Assembly: GCA_947449315.1 (NCBI GenBank) | Contig: CANFRC010000002.1 | Location: 62,001 to 126,000 of the forward strand | Length of the DNA stretch: 64,000 nucleotides | Source: Bacteroidota bacterium | GTDB lineage: Bacteria; Bacteroidota; Bacteroidia; 2-12-FULL-35-15 | Reading direction: 5' to 3' | Made by a program: the position numbers and the translations under genes | In this document: positions 17,834 through 27,609 of the stretch, one piece after another | How the letters are laid out: each line of letters begins with the position of its first letter | Position numbering within the stretch: position 1 is the stretch's first letter | The notes under the pieces: model-generated | The model's database searches: none | Seen by the model: the letters and a program-made list of their open reading frames with translations, nothing else | Told to the model about the DNA's origin: nothing

Positions 17834-20314
17834 TTAAAATTTAAAGTTCCAGGTTACTGATGGTAAGATTGGGAACAGATATACTTGTTTTGCTTTGATA
17901 GTTAAATTTCCTTGTGTTGCACTTCCTTCATTTGCAAAATAGATAATATAAGGGTTGTGTCTGTTATACACATTGAATACGCTGAAATTCCAGCTCGACT
18001 CATACTCTTTAAACAGTTTTCTTGGAATTTGAATGTCGGCTGTCGTTACTTTATCGATGATACCGAAACGTTTGATGACACGCGCTTTTCTTTTTTCAAT
18101 ATGTTTTGTTTTGTCAGGTGTATATGTTGCCGAAATATCTAAACGGTGATATGCCGGCATTCGGTATGTATTTCTATCACTATAATCATAGGTAATATTT
18201 CCGTCAATTACATAATAGGAGGTCGGTATCGTAATAGCGTTTCCAGTTCCATAAACCCAAATAGTTGCAAAAGTCCATTTTTTGCTTAACTCGTAACTTA
18301 GAACAACTGAAGCGTCATGTCGCCTGTCGTATTTAGCATAAAATTCTTTTCCCCGATTCAGATCCGGGAATGTTCGTTTTGTATAGGAAAGCGTATATCC
18401 CACCCAGCCATTAAATTTTCCGATGCGTTTTTTTAAGAAAAATTCAGCTCCATATGCTTTCCCTGTTCCAAAAACAAATTGGTTGTCTGTGTTATCTGCT
18501 ATGCCAGAACCAGGTAAGGCTCCGTCTTTATATTCAATTTGATTTTTTAGGTCTTTGTAATAGACTTCAACAGAAGCTTCATACCCGTTATCTAAAAAAT
18601 TTCTGAAATACCCCATGGAATATTGAGATCCTTTTTGAGGTTTTACTAATTCAGAAGAAGGCACCCAAGTATCTATCGGCAAAGTAACAGCCGAGAGTGA
18701 AGCTAAGTGAATGTATTGTAAATTGTAGGTGTAAGATGCTTTAATCGAAGATTTGTTATTGATGGAGTATCTGGCATTGAATCGGGGTTCGGGGCCACCA
18801 TAGTCGGCCACTTTCTGATTTGAATTGTAGTGAGTAATGGATGAGTTTTGTCCAGTAAATGGATCTTTGTTATACCTGTCGAAAGGTCCTACTTGCATAA
18901 AGTACGAGTATCGAATACCTGCATGTATCTTTAATTTGTCGGTTACATCGAAATCGTCTGAAACGTATACCGATGCATCGTGTGCGCGTAATTTTTTTAC
19001 ACCACCCAAGTCAAACTCTGTTTCACCTTGTTTGGCCGAAGCGCTGATAGGAGTGAAGGTGTGAAAAATGTAGTTCACTCCGAATTTTACTTCATGGCGG
19101 ATCGTTGGGAAATAGCTGAAATCAACTTTTCCATTATAATCACTAATACCAGAAAATAATTTTAGTTCGAATCCTGTTTGAGCGGCGGTAAATGAAAATT
19201 TATAATCGCTATAAATTCCGGATACATTCATAAATAATTTATTGTTGAATAAGTGATTCCATCTGACAACGCCTGTTCCATTGCCCCATGAAACGCCAAG
19301 TTTAAATCCGGCATCTTTATCCTGAAAGTTCATGATGTCTCTTCCAAAATATCCACTTGCAAAAATCCTGTCTTTATCAGATAGGCGATAATTTATTTTT
19401 GCATTCATATCATAAAAGTAGACGCCGGAATTTTTTAATGGAGAGGAAGGTTTTGCAAAAGGTCTTGCAACTACATCAAGGTAAGTTCTGCGAGCGGAAA
19501 TAATAAAAGAACCTGTATCTTTTTTTATAGGGCCTTCAATTGTTAATCGGGAAGAAATAATTCCGATACCACCAGAAGCATGATAGGATTTATTATTACC
19601 TTCTTTCATGGAGATATCCAAAACAGATGCTAGTCGTCCGCCATATTGCGCAGGCATTCCTCCTTTAACAAGGTTGATGCTTTTTACTGCATCGCCATTA
19701 AAAACGGAGAAAAATCCAAGCAAATGGGAAGCATTATAAACTACTGCTTCATCCAATAAAATTAAATTCTGATCTGGTCCGCCACCTCTTACATAAAATC
19801 CGGCATTGCCATCACCACTAGATTTTACGCCTGGTAAAAGCTGAATGGTTTTTAAGACATCTACCTCGCCCAGAAAGGCAGGAAGTTTTTTTATTTCTTC
19901 CATATCTAATTTGATTGATCCTACATTGGTGCTAGAAACATTCTTATCTGTTCTTTCGGAAGTTACTTCTACCACTTTAGCATTCACGGAAGCCAATTTT
20001 AATTCAATATTTAGGCGGATGTCTTTGTCAAGTTTAATTTCTTTTACAAAATTTTCGTAGCCGATATAGGAGGATATCAATGTGTAATTTCCTGATTCAA
20101 CGGTGATGGAGTAAAATCCGTACTGGTTGGTATTTCCGCCTTTTAATAATTCTTTGATATACACATTTGCACCAATACTGTATTCGCCATTGGAAGCATC
20201 TTTAACATAGCCGCTTATCGTATATTTCTTTTTATTCTGAGCGCTTAACTGAAAAGTGAAAACAAAGAATAAAAAAAGTATGCTGAAGGTTTTTAAAGAA
20301 AAAGAGTTATTCAT
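17834..20314 (-). CDS. TonB-dependent outer-membrane receptor with carboxypeptidase-like regulatory domain
   Basis: This receptor imports a large or scarce ligand across the outer membrane using TonB energy. The 826 residues comprise a signal peptide (1-25, ending LSAQ), a CarboxypepD_reg-like domain (about 30-115: TISGYVKDASNGEYSIGANVYI), a plug domain (about 130-240, with GFYVRGGGPDQNLILLDEA) and a beta barrel to the end, closing with FNVYNRHNPYI and a terminal aromatic Phe. It is first in a two-gene unit with a DUF4249 lipoprotein. A good promoter lies at 20370-20400. No nearby enzyme hints at the ligand. Confidence 0.92.
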   Translation of the reverse strand: MNNSFSLKTFSILFLFFVFTFQLSAQNKKKYTISGYVKDASNGEYSIGANVYIKELLKGGNTNQYGFYSITVESGNYTLISSYIGYENFVKEIKLDKDIRLNIELKLASVNAKVVEVTSERTDKNVSSTNVGSIKLDMEEIKKLPAFLGEVDVLKTIQLLPGVKSSGDGNAGFYVRGGGPDQNLILLDEAVVYNASHLLGFFSVFNGDAVKSINLVKGGMPAQYGGRLASVLDISMKEGNNKSYHASGGIGIISSRLTIEGPIKKDTGSFIISARRTYLDVVARPFAKPSSPLKNSGVYFYDMNAKINYRLSDKDRIFASGYFGRDIMNFQDKDAGFKLGVSWGNGTGVVRWNHLFNNKLFMNVSGIYSDYKFSFTAAQTGFELKLFSGISDYNGKVDFSYFPTIRHEVKFGVNYIFHTFTPISASAKQGETEFDLGGVKKLRAHDASVYVSDDFDVTDKLKIHAGIRYSYFMQVGPFDRYNKDPFTGQNSSITHYNSNQKVADYGGPEPRFNARYSINNKSSIKASYTYNLQYIHLASLSAVTLPIDTWVPSSELVKPQKGSQYSMGYFRNFLDNGYEASVEVYYKDLKNQIEYKDGALPGSGIADNTDNQFVFGTGKAYGAEFFLKKRIGKFNGWVGYTLSYTKRTFPDLNRGKEFYAKYDRRHDASVVLSYELSKKWTFATIWVYGTGNAITIPTSYYVIDGNITYDYSDRNTYRMPAYHRLDISATYTPDKTKHIEKRKARVIKRFGIIDKVTTADIQIPRKLFKEYESSWNFSVFNVYNRHNPYIIYFANEGSATQGNLTIKAKQVYLFPILPSVTWNFKF

Positions 20315-20369
20315 AAACAGGAAAATAGTTTAAAATGTAAATGCTGTATGTGTCCGATAATTTTGCTTG

Positions 20370-20400
20370 CAAAACTACGGAAACATTTTTTGATTACAAA
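20370..20400 (-). promoter_or_regulatory. Bacteroidota-type promoter of the TonB receptor operon
   Basis: On the minus strand TTTG (20397-20400) is followed after 19 bp by TAGTTTTG (20370-20377), matching both elements and the spacing of the consensus. The start codon is about 55 bp downstream. Confidence 0.7.
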
Positions 20401-20494
20401 GTTTCCGTGAGGGTATTTTTATTTGTTCTGGGCTTATTTTAATGCTGGAAAAGGTGAAAATAAAATCGAACATTCTTCAATAAATTTAATATGT

Positions 20495-21223
20495 TCAGGC
20501 TTTTCTAATTTTTATGATTCTAAGCCTGTCCAATAAAAAGATGATTGGGTAAGTTGGATCGAATTCAAACCATTTTTTCGAAAAGTTGATACTATTCGGA
20601 CTTTTATGATGATTGTTTTGAAATAATTCTCCTAACATCAAAAAGTCCCAAGGAAGTGAATTTTTACTTTGGTCATGGTTATCAAAATTCACATAACCGT
20701 ATTTGTGTCCGCACCAGTTAACAATAGCTCCATGGATGGGCCCCATTAAAAAGTGAACAGGAAGTAAAAGATATTGCCACCAAGCAGTTGCAAAATAATA
20801 ATAGAATAAAAAGTAGCCAACGCCAAAAGAGATCCTCACAAGCCACATGTCGCTAACCTTGTCCATTAGAGGCCAAACAGGATAATTACCTTGAAATGCT
20901 TTTTCAGGTTCTACCTTTTGGGAAACAAAATCAAAGTAAATTCTTTTTGTGTGCATCATTAATCCGAAAACGTCTTTAAAGAAAACAGGAGAGTGCGGGT
21001 CTTTTTCTGTATCGCTGTATGCATGATGCATGCGGTGCATGATAGCATATGCCCTGGGATTTAAGAAGGAAGAGCCTTGTGTTATAAAAGTGAACAAATA
21101 GAAAAAACGCTCCCAGAATTTATTCATTGTAAACATTTTATGAGATGAAAAGCGGTGTAAGAAAAATGTTTGAGAGAACAATGAAAGAAACCAATGGCAA
21201 AGGAAAAATAGTAATATATACAT
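20495..21223 (-). CDS. membrane fatty acid (acyl-CoA) desaturase
   Basis: This integral-membrane di-iron enzyme inserts a double bond into fatty acyl chains, adjusting membrane fluidity. All three histidine boxes are present in 242 residues: HRFSSHK near residue 23, HRMHHAYSD near 65, and NNHHKSP near 204. Hydrophobic spans surround them (1-18, 40-55, 120-150). It is shorter than the usual delta-9 enzymes (about 300) and starts close to the first His box, so one N-terminal span may be absent. A TAATTTTG box (minus strand, 21242-21249) is 18 bp before the ATG. The regiospecificity cannot be told. Confidence 0.9.
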   Translation of the reverse strand: MYILLFFLCHWFLSLFSQTFFLHRFSSHKMFTMNKFWERFFYLFTFITQGSSFLNPRAYAIMHRMHHAYSDTEKDPHSPVFFKDVFGLMMHTKRIYFDFVSQKVEPEKAFQGNYPVWPLMDKVSDMWLVRISFGVGYFLFYYYFATAWWQYLLLPVHFLMGPIHGAIVNWCGHKYGYVNFDNHDQSKNSLPWDFLMLGELFQNNHHKSPNSINFSKKWFEFDPTYPIIFLLDRLRIIKIRKA

Positions 21224-21350
21224 ATGTTCGAGGGTTTTGGCGCAAAATTAAGTAAAAAGTTCTGTTTTATTGTTTAAACATATTATTCTTTAAAATGTTT
21301 TATAATACTTGATATTAGTATCTTTACCCAGTTAATTAACATTTGATATA

Positions 21351-22226
21351 ATGGATTTAAGTAAATTAAAAAAACGACCTTCTTACCCATTTGAAACCAT
21401 TGCTGTTGCTATTTCATTTTCACCAAGATGTCAGCTTGTATTAGCGGAGGCGAAGAGATTGTCGGATGTCTTAGGTGCTGCCTTATTGTTGATACATATT
21501 GGAGACAAAACAGCTGAAAAAGAGCAGGAATTAGACGAGATGATGTCGACTATAGGCGTTGATCCGAATCATTCAAGGGTTATATGGATGGAGGGAGATC
21601 CTGTTGATACGATCTTAAAATTATGTAAACTAAATATTGTGGATCTGCTGGTATTGGGTGCACTGGAAAAGGAAAACATATTAAAATTTTATTTGGGGTC
21701 AATTGCGAGGAATATTAGCCGTAAAGCAAAATGCTCTGTGTTGCTACTTACCAATCCTACTGATGAGCCTCAGAAATTTAAAAAGATAGTTGTTAATGGG
21801 GTAGAGAATCCTAAAACCATTCACACAATTAATACTGCGTTGTATTTGGCGAAAAATATAAAAGTAAAAGATGTAACAATTGTAAATGAGGTTGATGTTC
21901 CAGGATTGGCTATGGCGATAGCTGATGACAGCACCGCTCCGCAAACGAAAGAAATAAAGAAAAATTTTGCTGATGAGTCAGAGGAGACTTTGCAAATGAT
22001 CCTTGAAAAATGTGATGCAGGAGATGTGAAAGTAATTGATAAGGTGATAAAAGGAAAACCTGGTTATGCAATCAGTAAATTTTCTAAAGATAAAAAAGCG
22101 GATCTGCTAGTCATTAATTCACCCGACACACATTTGAATGTTTTCGATAGGATATTTACTCATGATATTGAATATATATTGGCGGATTTACCTTGTAACT
22201 TATTAATTGTTCATTCCCGTTTATAA
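21351..22226 (+). CDS. Universal stress protein, tandem UspA domains
   Basis: This 291-residue protein consists of two UspA-like domains (about 10-140 and 145-290). Domain 1 starts PFETIAVAISFS and ends YLGSIARNISRKAKCSVLLL, which carries the phosphate-binding GS. Domain 2 ends in DLPCNLLIVHS and lacks a clear G-x2-G loop, so only the first domain may bind nucleotide. It is the first gene of a tight operon: the cation/H+ antiporter starts 3 bp after its stop, and miaE 5 bp after that. This supports a role for the Usp in controlling the antiporter or responding to ion stress; the link is inferred from position. Confidence 0.88.
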   Translation: MDLSKLKKRPSYPFETIAVAISFSPRCQLVLAEAKRLSDVLGAALLLIHIGDKTAEKEQELDEMMSTIGVDPNHSRVIWMEGDPVDTILKLCKLNIVDLLVLGALEKENILKFYLGSIARNISRKAKCSVLLLTNPTDEPQKFKKIVVNGVENPKTIHTINTALYLAKNIKVKDVTIVNEVDVPGLAMAIADDSTAPQTKEIKKNFADESEETLQMILEKCDAGDVKVIDKVIKGKPGYAISKFSKDKKADLLVINSPDTHLNVFDRIFTHDIEYILADLPCNLLIVHSRL

Positions 22227-22229
22227 GAC

Positions 22230-23465
22230 ATGATTAAACTCGCACATAACGAATTAATTGTTTTGCTTTTATCCATCAGTACCATGCTGATCATCTCCCG
22301 TATTTTTGCGGAACTTGGAAAAAGATTTAAGCTGCCTGTCGTAATGGGTGAATTGATTGTTGGAATTATTTTAGGACCAACAATTTTAGGAATGTTGTAT
22401 CCGGATATTTTTCTTTATTTATTTCCTAGAACAGGAAATATACCGATTGCATTGGATGGTATTTTTAGCTTATCAGTTATTATGCTTCTCTTTGTTGCGG
22501 GTATGGAAGTTCAGCTTTCATTAGTTTTGAAGCAAGGTAAAGTGGCGGTTTATACAAGTATGTTCAGTATGATTATTCCATTCTTTACAGGTTTTGCCAT
22601 TGCTTGGTTTTTTCCTGAGATATTTTCCATTCCTAATGAACTAGAACCAAAATTGTTATTCGCGTTGTTTTTTGGAACAGCACTTTCCATCTCTGCTCTG
22701 CCAGTAATTGCTCGTATTTTGATGGATATGAATTTATTTAAAACGAATATTGGAATGGTAATCATAGCTTCAGCTATGTTCAACGATCTTATTGGTTGGC
22801 TGATATTTTCATTTGTACTTAGCTTAACGAATCAAACTGCAAGTGATCATTTTAGTATCTGGTATACCATTCTTTATATTATTGGTTTTGGAATATTCAT
22901 GTTGACTATTGGTAAAAAGATAATTGATAAAACATTACCCTGGATGCAAACTAAATTGTCATGGCCCGGTGGTGTGCTCTCTATTTCATTAGGTATTTGT
23001 TTGTTGTCTGCTGCTTTTACCGAAGCGATTCATATTCATGCAATATTAGGCGCTTTTATTGCTGGTATTGCTTTTGGCGATAGCGTTCATCTTCGTGAGC
23101 AAGCAAGGGAGATTATTCATCAGTTTGTTACGAACTTTTTTGCGCCTTTGTTTTTTGTTTCCATCGGATTGAAAGTAAATTTCATTGAAAATTTTGATGG
23201 AATGATTGTAGCAATTGTACTAGTCTTAGCTTATGTCGGTAAAGTTTTAGGAGCATATATCGGAGCTCGTTTAGGAGGAATGTCCAAAAATCATTCTTTG
23301 GCAGTAGGTTTTGGAATGAATGCCCGTGGCGCTATGGAAATTATATTGGGAACGCTGGCACTGAATGCTGGATTAATCTCCAAACCTATATTTGTTGCAC
23401 TTGTAATTATGGCTCTCGTGACGAGTTTGACAAGCGGTCCATTAATGAGAAAATTTATTGATTAG
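22230..23465 (+). CDS. Cation:proton antiporter (CPA2/KefB-NhaP-like membrane domain)
   Basis: This 411-residue protein has about 11-13 hydrophobic helices and the family opening FAELGKRFKLPVVMGELIVGIILGPTILG. The ion-binding helix includes IASAMFNDLIGWL, with an Asn-Asp pair, near residue 180. AFIAGIAFGDS near 280 and GFGMNARGAMEIILG near 360 are also typical of CPA2 exchangers. It has no C-terminal TrkA/RCK domain, so regulation may come from the co-encoded Usp protein upstream. It exchanges Na+ or K+ for protons across the inner membrane; which ion is not clear from the sequence. Confidence 0.92.
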   Translation: MIKLAHNELIVLLLSISTMLIISRIFAELGKRFKLPVVMGELIVGIILGPTILGMLYPDIFLYLFPRTGNIPIALDGIFSLSVIMLLFVAGMEVQLSLVLKQGKVAVYTSMFSMIIPFFTGFAIAWFFPEIFSIPNELEPKLLFALFFGTALSISALPVIARILMDMNLFKTNIGMVIIASAMFNDLIGWLIFSFVLSLTNQTASDHFSIWYTILYIIGFGIFMLTIGKKIIDKTLPWMQTKLSWPGGVLSISLGICLLSAAFTEAIHIHAILGAFIAGIAFGDSVHLREQAREIIHQFVTNFFAPLFFVSIGLKVNFIENFDGMIVAIVLVLAYVGKVLGAYIGARLGGMSKNHSLAVGFGMNARGAMEIILGTLALNAGLISKPIFVALVIMALVTSLTSGPLMRKFID

Positions 23466-23470
23466 AATTC

Positions 23471-24052
23471 ATGTTAGGATTAAAATTATCTACAGACCCT
23501 CGTTGGGTGAATATTGTTGAAAGTAATATTGAAGAGATATTAACGGATCATGCTTGGTGTGAGCAAAAAGCGGCTACCAATGCTTTGTCAATGGTTGTAA
23601 ATAATCCGAATTATACAGAGCTTGTTACAGCGCTTATTGCTCTTGCGAAAGAAGAACTCGATCATTTTGAGCAGGTGCATAATTTAATTAAAGCGCGAGG
23701 AAAAGTATTGGGGCTAGAGCGCAAAGATCATTATGTAAATGAATTATATAAATTCATGAATAAAGGTGGAAGTCGCTTGCAATCTTTAGTGGATCGATTA
23801 CTTTTTTCTGCTATGATAGAAGCACGCAGCTGTGAACGTTTTAGGACACTTTCTGAAAATATCAAAGACCCCGAATTGGCTAAATTTTATCGCGACCTGA
23901 TGGTTTCCGAAGCAGGTCATTATACAACCTTTATCGGATTTGCAAGGAAATATGGTGAAGGAATTGATGTTGATAAACGTTGGAAAGAATGGATAGAATA
24001 TGAAAATTCTATCATTACAAATTACGGAAAATCAGAAACGGTTCACGGTTAA
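23471..24052 (+). CDS. miaE: tRNA-(ms2io6A)-hydroxylase MiaE
   Basis: MiaE is a di-iron monooxygenase that hydroxylates the isopentenyl group of 2-methylthio-N6-isopentenyladenosine at tRNA position 37. The 193-residue four-helix protein has the metal motifs AKEELDHFEQVH near residue 60, IEARSCERF near 117, and VSEAGHYTTF near 147, plus the N-terminal DHAWCEQKAA. The length matches the family (about 200). It starts 5 bp after the antiporter gene. Placement with stress and ion genes rather than with miaA or miaB is unusual. The gene ends only 4 bp before the convergent thioesterase. Confidence 0.92.
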   Translation: MLGLKLSTDPRWVNIVESNIEEILTDHAWCEQKAATNALSMVVNNPNYTELVTALIALAKEELDHFEQVHNLIKARGKVLGLERKDHYVNELYKFMNKGGSRLQSLVDRLLFSAMIEARSCERFRTLSENIKDPELAKFYRDLMVSEAGHYTTFIGFARKYGEGIDVDKRWKEWIEYENSIITNYGKSETVHG

Positions 24053-24056
24053 AAAA

Positions 24057-24476
24057 TTAAGCGATCATCATTTTGGTTTTCCACTTTTCGGGTATCAAAA
24101 TTGTTTGATTTGTTTTGTAATTAAAACAGACAATTATTGCTAGTCCTTTTGCCAGTTCTATTTCTATTCCGTTTTCAACTTTAATAATAGAACAGCTCAT
24201 CTCAAAACTTTTTGTTCCCATTTTTGAAACCCAGGTGTATACAAAAACAGCATCTTCTAATAAAATAGGGTGCTTGTATTCCATTTCAATTTTGGCAAGG
24301 ATAACCCCTTCATTCACCCAGTCGATTTTAATGTCATCTTTTTCAAATGCAGCAAAATAGTCCACTCGTGCTAATTCAAAATAGGTAATGTGGTTTGCAT
24401 TGTTTACATGACCTAATTTGTCAATGTCTTTAAAGCGAATCTGGATAGGTGTTTTGTGTCTGTAAATAGAGGTCAT
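24057..24476 (-). CDS. acyl-CoA thioesterase (4-hydroxybenzoyl-CoA thioesterase / YbgC-like hot-dog fold)
   Basis: This 139-residue hot-dog-fold protein would hydrolyse an acyl-CoA thioester. The opening RFKDIDKLGHVNNANHITYFE contains the family motif with its active-site Asp. I place the start at MTSIYRHK (24476): a longer frame to 24512 would overlap the end of the upstream dehydratase gene and adds residues unlike the family. It probably follows that dehydratase in one transcript (gap 13 bp) and is convergent with miaE, with only 4 bp between stops. The substrate is unknown. Confidence 0.88.
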   Translation of the reverse strand: MTSIYRHKTPIQIRFKDIDKLGHVNNANHITYFELARVDYFAAFEKDDIKIDWVNEGVILAKIEMEYKHPILLEDAVFVYTWVSKMGTKSFEMSCSIIKVENGIEIELAKGLAIIVCFNYKTNQTILIPEKWKTKMMIA

Positions 24477-24489
24477 TTTTTGACAATGA

Positions 24490-26373
24490 TTATTTGTTAT
24501 CCAATTCCTCAAAAATGGAATTATTGCTTTTAAATTCAGGAACGAGTTCCTTCATCTTTTTAACAATTGATCTATTATCTTGTTTATCAAAAAGCTTAAT
24601 TAACTCTGAGATGGCTGATGAAACTGTTTCGAAATCATACTCTTTTACTTTCGCAATCATAATTTGTTTATGATGAGTTTGTAAGGTGTTTTCATGATCA
24701 GCAAGCAACTCTTCATATAGTTTTTCTCCAGGACGTAAACCAGTAAATGCAATGCTGATATCTTTGTTTAATGTCAGTCCGGAAAGTTTGATCATTTTTT
24801 TTGCAAGATCAACAATCTTAACCGATTCCCCCATGTCAAAAATAAATATTTCTCCGCCTTTACCCATAGCACCAGCTTCTAAAACTAATTGACAGGCTTC
24901 TGGAATGGTCATGAAAAAACGGGTGATGTCGGGATGTGTGATTGTTATAGGACCTCCATTTTCAATCTGCTGGCGAAAGCGAGGGATCACCGAGCCATTT
25001 GATCCAAGTACATTTCCAAAACGTGTTGTGATGAATTTGGTTGTGGAATGTTTACCCAATGATTGTGTATAGATTTCTGCAATACGTTTACTAGCACCCA
25101 TCACATTTGTAGGGTTAACAGCCTTGTCGGTGCTAATCATCACAAATTTTTCTACCTTATATTCTACCGAAAGGTCTGCAAGATTTTTAGAACCGAATAC
25201 ATTTGTGAAAACAGATTCTGATGGGTTATTTTCCATCATAGGAACATGCTTGTATGCGGCAGAATGAAATACAATTTGTGGTTGAAATGTTTTAAAGACA
25301 TTTTCCATTCGATCTCTGTTACGAATATCGCCCATCACTATTTCATAGGATTGTTGTTTGTATTTATCAAACAGTTCCATTTCCATTTCATACAAAGGCG
25401 ATTCTGCTTGATCAAGCAAAATAATCTTTTTGGGATTGAATTTTATGACTTGTCTTACAATCTCACTGCCTATACTTCCTGCAGCTCCAGTAACTAGAAT
25501 TATTTTATCCGATAATATTTTTTGAATGTCATCCTTGTCTAGTTGAATCGGTTCTCGTTCCAAGAGTTCTTCTATCTGAACTTTTTTAATTTGCTTGAAG
25601 CTTAATTCACCGTTTATCCAATTGGTAACAGGTGGAACATTCAACACTTTTGTATCATGATTCAAACAGATGTCTACGATCTCTTGTTTTTTTGCTGGTG
25701 TTAAATTTTGAACAGAGATAATTAAATTAGAAACATTATTTTGTTCCAACAAATCATCAAGTTTTGAAATATTGTATATCGTCGTTCCTTCTAGTTTTTT
25801 TCCTTGTTTCTTGCTGTCATCATCAATAAAACCTAGTACTTTATATTTTGTTCCGGCATCACGATCAAGCGTTCGTTTAGTTATTATTCCTGATTCTCCT
25901 GCTCCGAAAATGATTACGCTTCGCTTTTCTTTACTCGGATTTGTGAGTTCGTGATAGAGCGCTTTAAACATGACTCGCAAACTAATCATCAGAAATGTAG
26001 TTGCCATGTATTCTATGATGATGATAGAAAAAGGGATGGGGAAGGTATGATTGATGAAATAAAAATAGATACAGTTAATTAGAATATAAGAAGCACTGCC
26101 AATGGTGATAATAATGAAAATCCGTTGTGCATCTTTGGAACTGGTATACTTTACAATACCTTGATACGTTTTAGAAACATAGAAACTCAGTGCTCTTACT
26201 CCTAATACAAAACTAAAAACCATTGGGAAAGCAATGATCTCAATACGGGGTATAGAAAAATTAAAGCGAACAAGGTAGGCAAGTACCAATGAAAACAAGC
26301 AAATGCACATGTCGATGAAAAAAATGATCCATCTAGGAATATTGCGCTGGAAGAGTATGTCGATCGCCTTCAT
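24490..26373 (-). CDS. membrane nucleotide-sugar 4,6-dehydratase (PglF/CapD/FlaA1 family)
   Basis: This 627-residue protein has four N-terminal membrane spans (about 15-130), a first Rossmann domain beginning SVIIFGAGESGI near 151, and a catalytic SDR domain beginning LVTGAAGSIGSEIVRQ near 293. The active site shows the pattern of UDP-GlcNAc 4,6-dehydratases of this type, STDKAVNPTNVMGASK, with Met-x3-Lys where classical SDR enzymes have Tyr-x3-Lys. It would start the route to diamino- or deoxy-sugars for glycans on lipid carriers. A glycosyltransferase gene diverges from it (gap 73 bp), which fits a glycan role. Full family length is about 600-650. Confidence 0.92.
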   Translation of the reverse strand: MKAIDILFQRNIPRWIIFFIDMCICLFSLVLAYLVRFNFSIPRIEIIAFPMVFSFVLGVRALSFYVSKTYQGIVKYTSSKDAQRIFIIITIGSASYILINCIYFYFINHTFPIPFSIIIIEYMATTFLMISLRVMFKALYHELTNPSKEKRSVIIFGAGESGIITKRTLDRDAGTKYKVLGFIDDDSKKQGKKLEGTTIYNISKLDDLLEQNNVSNLIISVQNLTPAKKQEIVDICLNHDTKVLNVPPVTNWINGELSFKQIKKVQIEELLEREPIQLDKDDIQKILSDKIILVTGAAGSIGSEIVRQVIKFNPKKIILLDQAESPLYEMEMELFDKYKQQSYEIVMGDIRNRDRMENVFKTFQPQIVFHSAAYKHVPMMENNPSESVFTNVFGSKNLADLSVEYKVEKFVMISTDKAVNPTNVMGASKRIAEIYTQSLGKHSTTKFITTRFGNVLGSNGSVIPRFRQQIENGGPITITHPDITRFFMTIPEACQLVLEAGAMGKGGEIFIFDMGESVKIVDLAKKMIKLSGLTLNKDISIAFTGLRPGEKLYEELLADHENTLQTHHKQIMIAKVKEYDFETVSSAISELIKLFDKQDNRSIVKKMKELVPEFKSNNSIFEELDNK

Positions 26374-26425
26374 AATTAATTACTCCAAAGATATAAAAAA
26401 ATGATGGCTGTTTCCTCTTACTTTT

Positions 26426-26433
26426 TATCTTTG
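26426..26433 (+). promoter_or_regulatory. -7 promoter box (TATCTTTG) of the glycosyltransferase gene
   Basis: Exact TAnnTTTG match, 13 bp before the ATG at 26447. A -33 element is not clear. Confidence 0.4.
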
Positions 26434-26446
26434 TCTATACTAAACG

Positions 26447-27532
26447 ATGCCAAAAATACTATTCATAGCAGCTCATCGCCCCAATCGCTCACCCAGTCAG
26501 CGTTATCGCTTTGAACAATACTTTAGTTTTTTGAAAGAAAATGGCTTTGAGTGCGAGCTGTCGTACATATTATCTGAATCGGATGATAAGGTTTTTTATA
26601 AAACTGGTAATATTTTGCAGAAATTATCGATTATAATTAAAAGTGCAAAAAAAAGGCTTGTTGATGTAAAACGCGCCAACCATTTTGATATAATTTTTGT
26701 TCAACGAGAAGCATTTATGACTGGCTCTGCTTATTTCGAAAAACGATTCAGCAGATCAAAAGCAAAATTGGTTTTCGATTTTGATGATTCCATCTGGTTG
26801 CTTGATACTTCCAAAGCCAATAAAATGTGGCAATGGATGAAGAGTGCTAAAAAAACAGGGGAAATTATTTCTGCTGCTGATATGGTTTTTGCTGGCAATA
26901 CCTATTTGTCGGAATATGCTCGTTTATTCAATAAAAAAGTCAAAATAATTCCCACCACAATTGATACAGCTGTTTTTCAGCGGACCAAAAAATATGAAGA
27001 GAAAGACCGCATCTGTATTGGCTGGAGTGGTAGTCTAACGACCATAAAACATTTCGAAAATGCAGTTCCCGTTTTGAAAATGATCAAAAAGAAATATGGC
27101 GAAAAGGTTTTCTTTAAAGTGATGGGAGATGAAACGTATCGGAATGAGGAGTTGGGTATTCAAGGTATTCCCTGGACGAGTGAAACAGAAATCGAAATTC
27201 TATCAGGATTTGATATAGGAATCATGCCTTTGCCTAATGATCAGTGGGTGAAGGGGAAGTGTGGTTTAAAAGGGTTGTCGTACATGTCACTAGAAACGCC
27301 AACAATTATGTCGGCAGAAGGAGTTAATACAGAAATAATTGTTGATGGTGAAAATGGTTTTTTAGCTAAAACAGATGATGAATGGGTTATTAAGCTCTCT
27401 CAATTAATAGACTCTTTTGAATTAAGAAAGAAAATGGGAATGAAAGGACGAGCAACTGTTGTTGAAAAGTATTCATATGAATCGCAAAAAAACAACTACC
27501 TGAAAGCTTTTAATGAACTATTGAATCGATAA
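26447..27532 (+). CDS. glycosyltransferase, GT-B fold (family 1/4-like)
   Basis: This 361-residue protein has the GT-B layout. The N-terminal half begins [19 protein letters not shown] and contains [11 protein letters not shown] near 113. The C-terminal half has [19 protein letters not shown] near 185, and a nucleotide-sugar-binding region with [10 protein letters not shown] near 255, [13 protein letters not shown] near 275, and [12 protein letters not shown] near 310. The DFDDSIW motif is common in surface-polysaccharide glycosyltransferases of Bacteroidota. The sugar and acceptor are not visible. It diverges from the 4,6-dehydratase gene, so both could serve one glycan. gcvT follows but is functionally unrelated. 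Confidence 0.88.
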   Translation: MPKILFIAAHRPNRSPSQRYRFEQYFSFLKENGFECELSYILSESDDKVFYKTGNILQKLSIIIKSAKKRLVDVKRANHFDIIFVQREAFMTGSAYFEKRFSRSKAKLVFDFDDSIWLLDTSKANKMWQWMKSAKKTGEIISAADMVFAGNTYLSEYARLFNKKVKIIPTTIDTAVFQRTKKYEEKDRICIGWSGSLTTIKHFENAVPVLKMIKKKYGEKVFFKVMGDETYRNEELGIQGIPWTSETEIEILSGFDIGIMPLPNDQWVKGKCGLKGLSYMSLETPTIMSAEGVNTEIIVDGENGFLAKTDDEWVIKLSQLIDSFELRKKMGMKGRATVVEKYSYESQKNNYLKAFNELLNR

Positions 27533-27537
27533 AATCT

Positions 27538-27545
27538 TACATTTG
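27538..27545 (+). promoter_or_regulatory. -7 promoter box (TACATTTG) of gcvT
   Basis: Exact TAnnTTTG match 6 bp after the glycosyltransferase stop and 64 bp before the gcvT ATG. It suggests that gcvT has its own transcript. Confidence 0.4.
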
Positions 27546-27609
27546 TAAAAATGGGTATTTGGAATCAGTAGTTCTAAATAATAATCTTCAACAATACAAT
27601 TTTCTCAAG

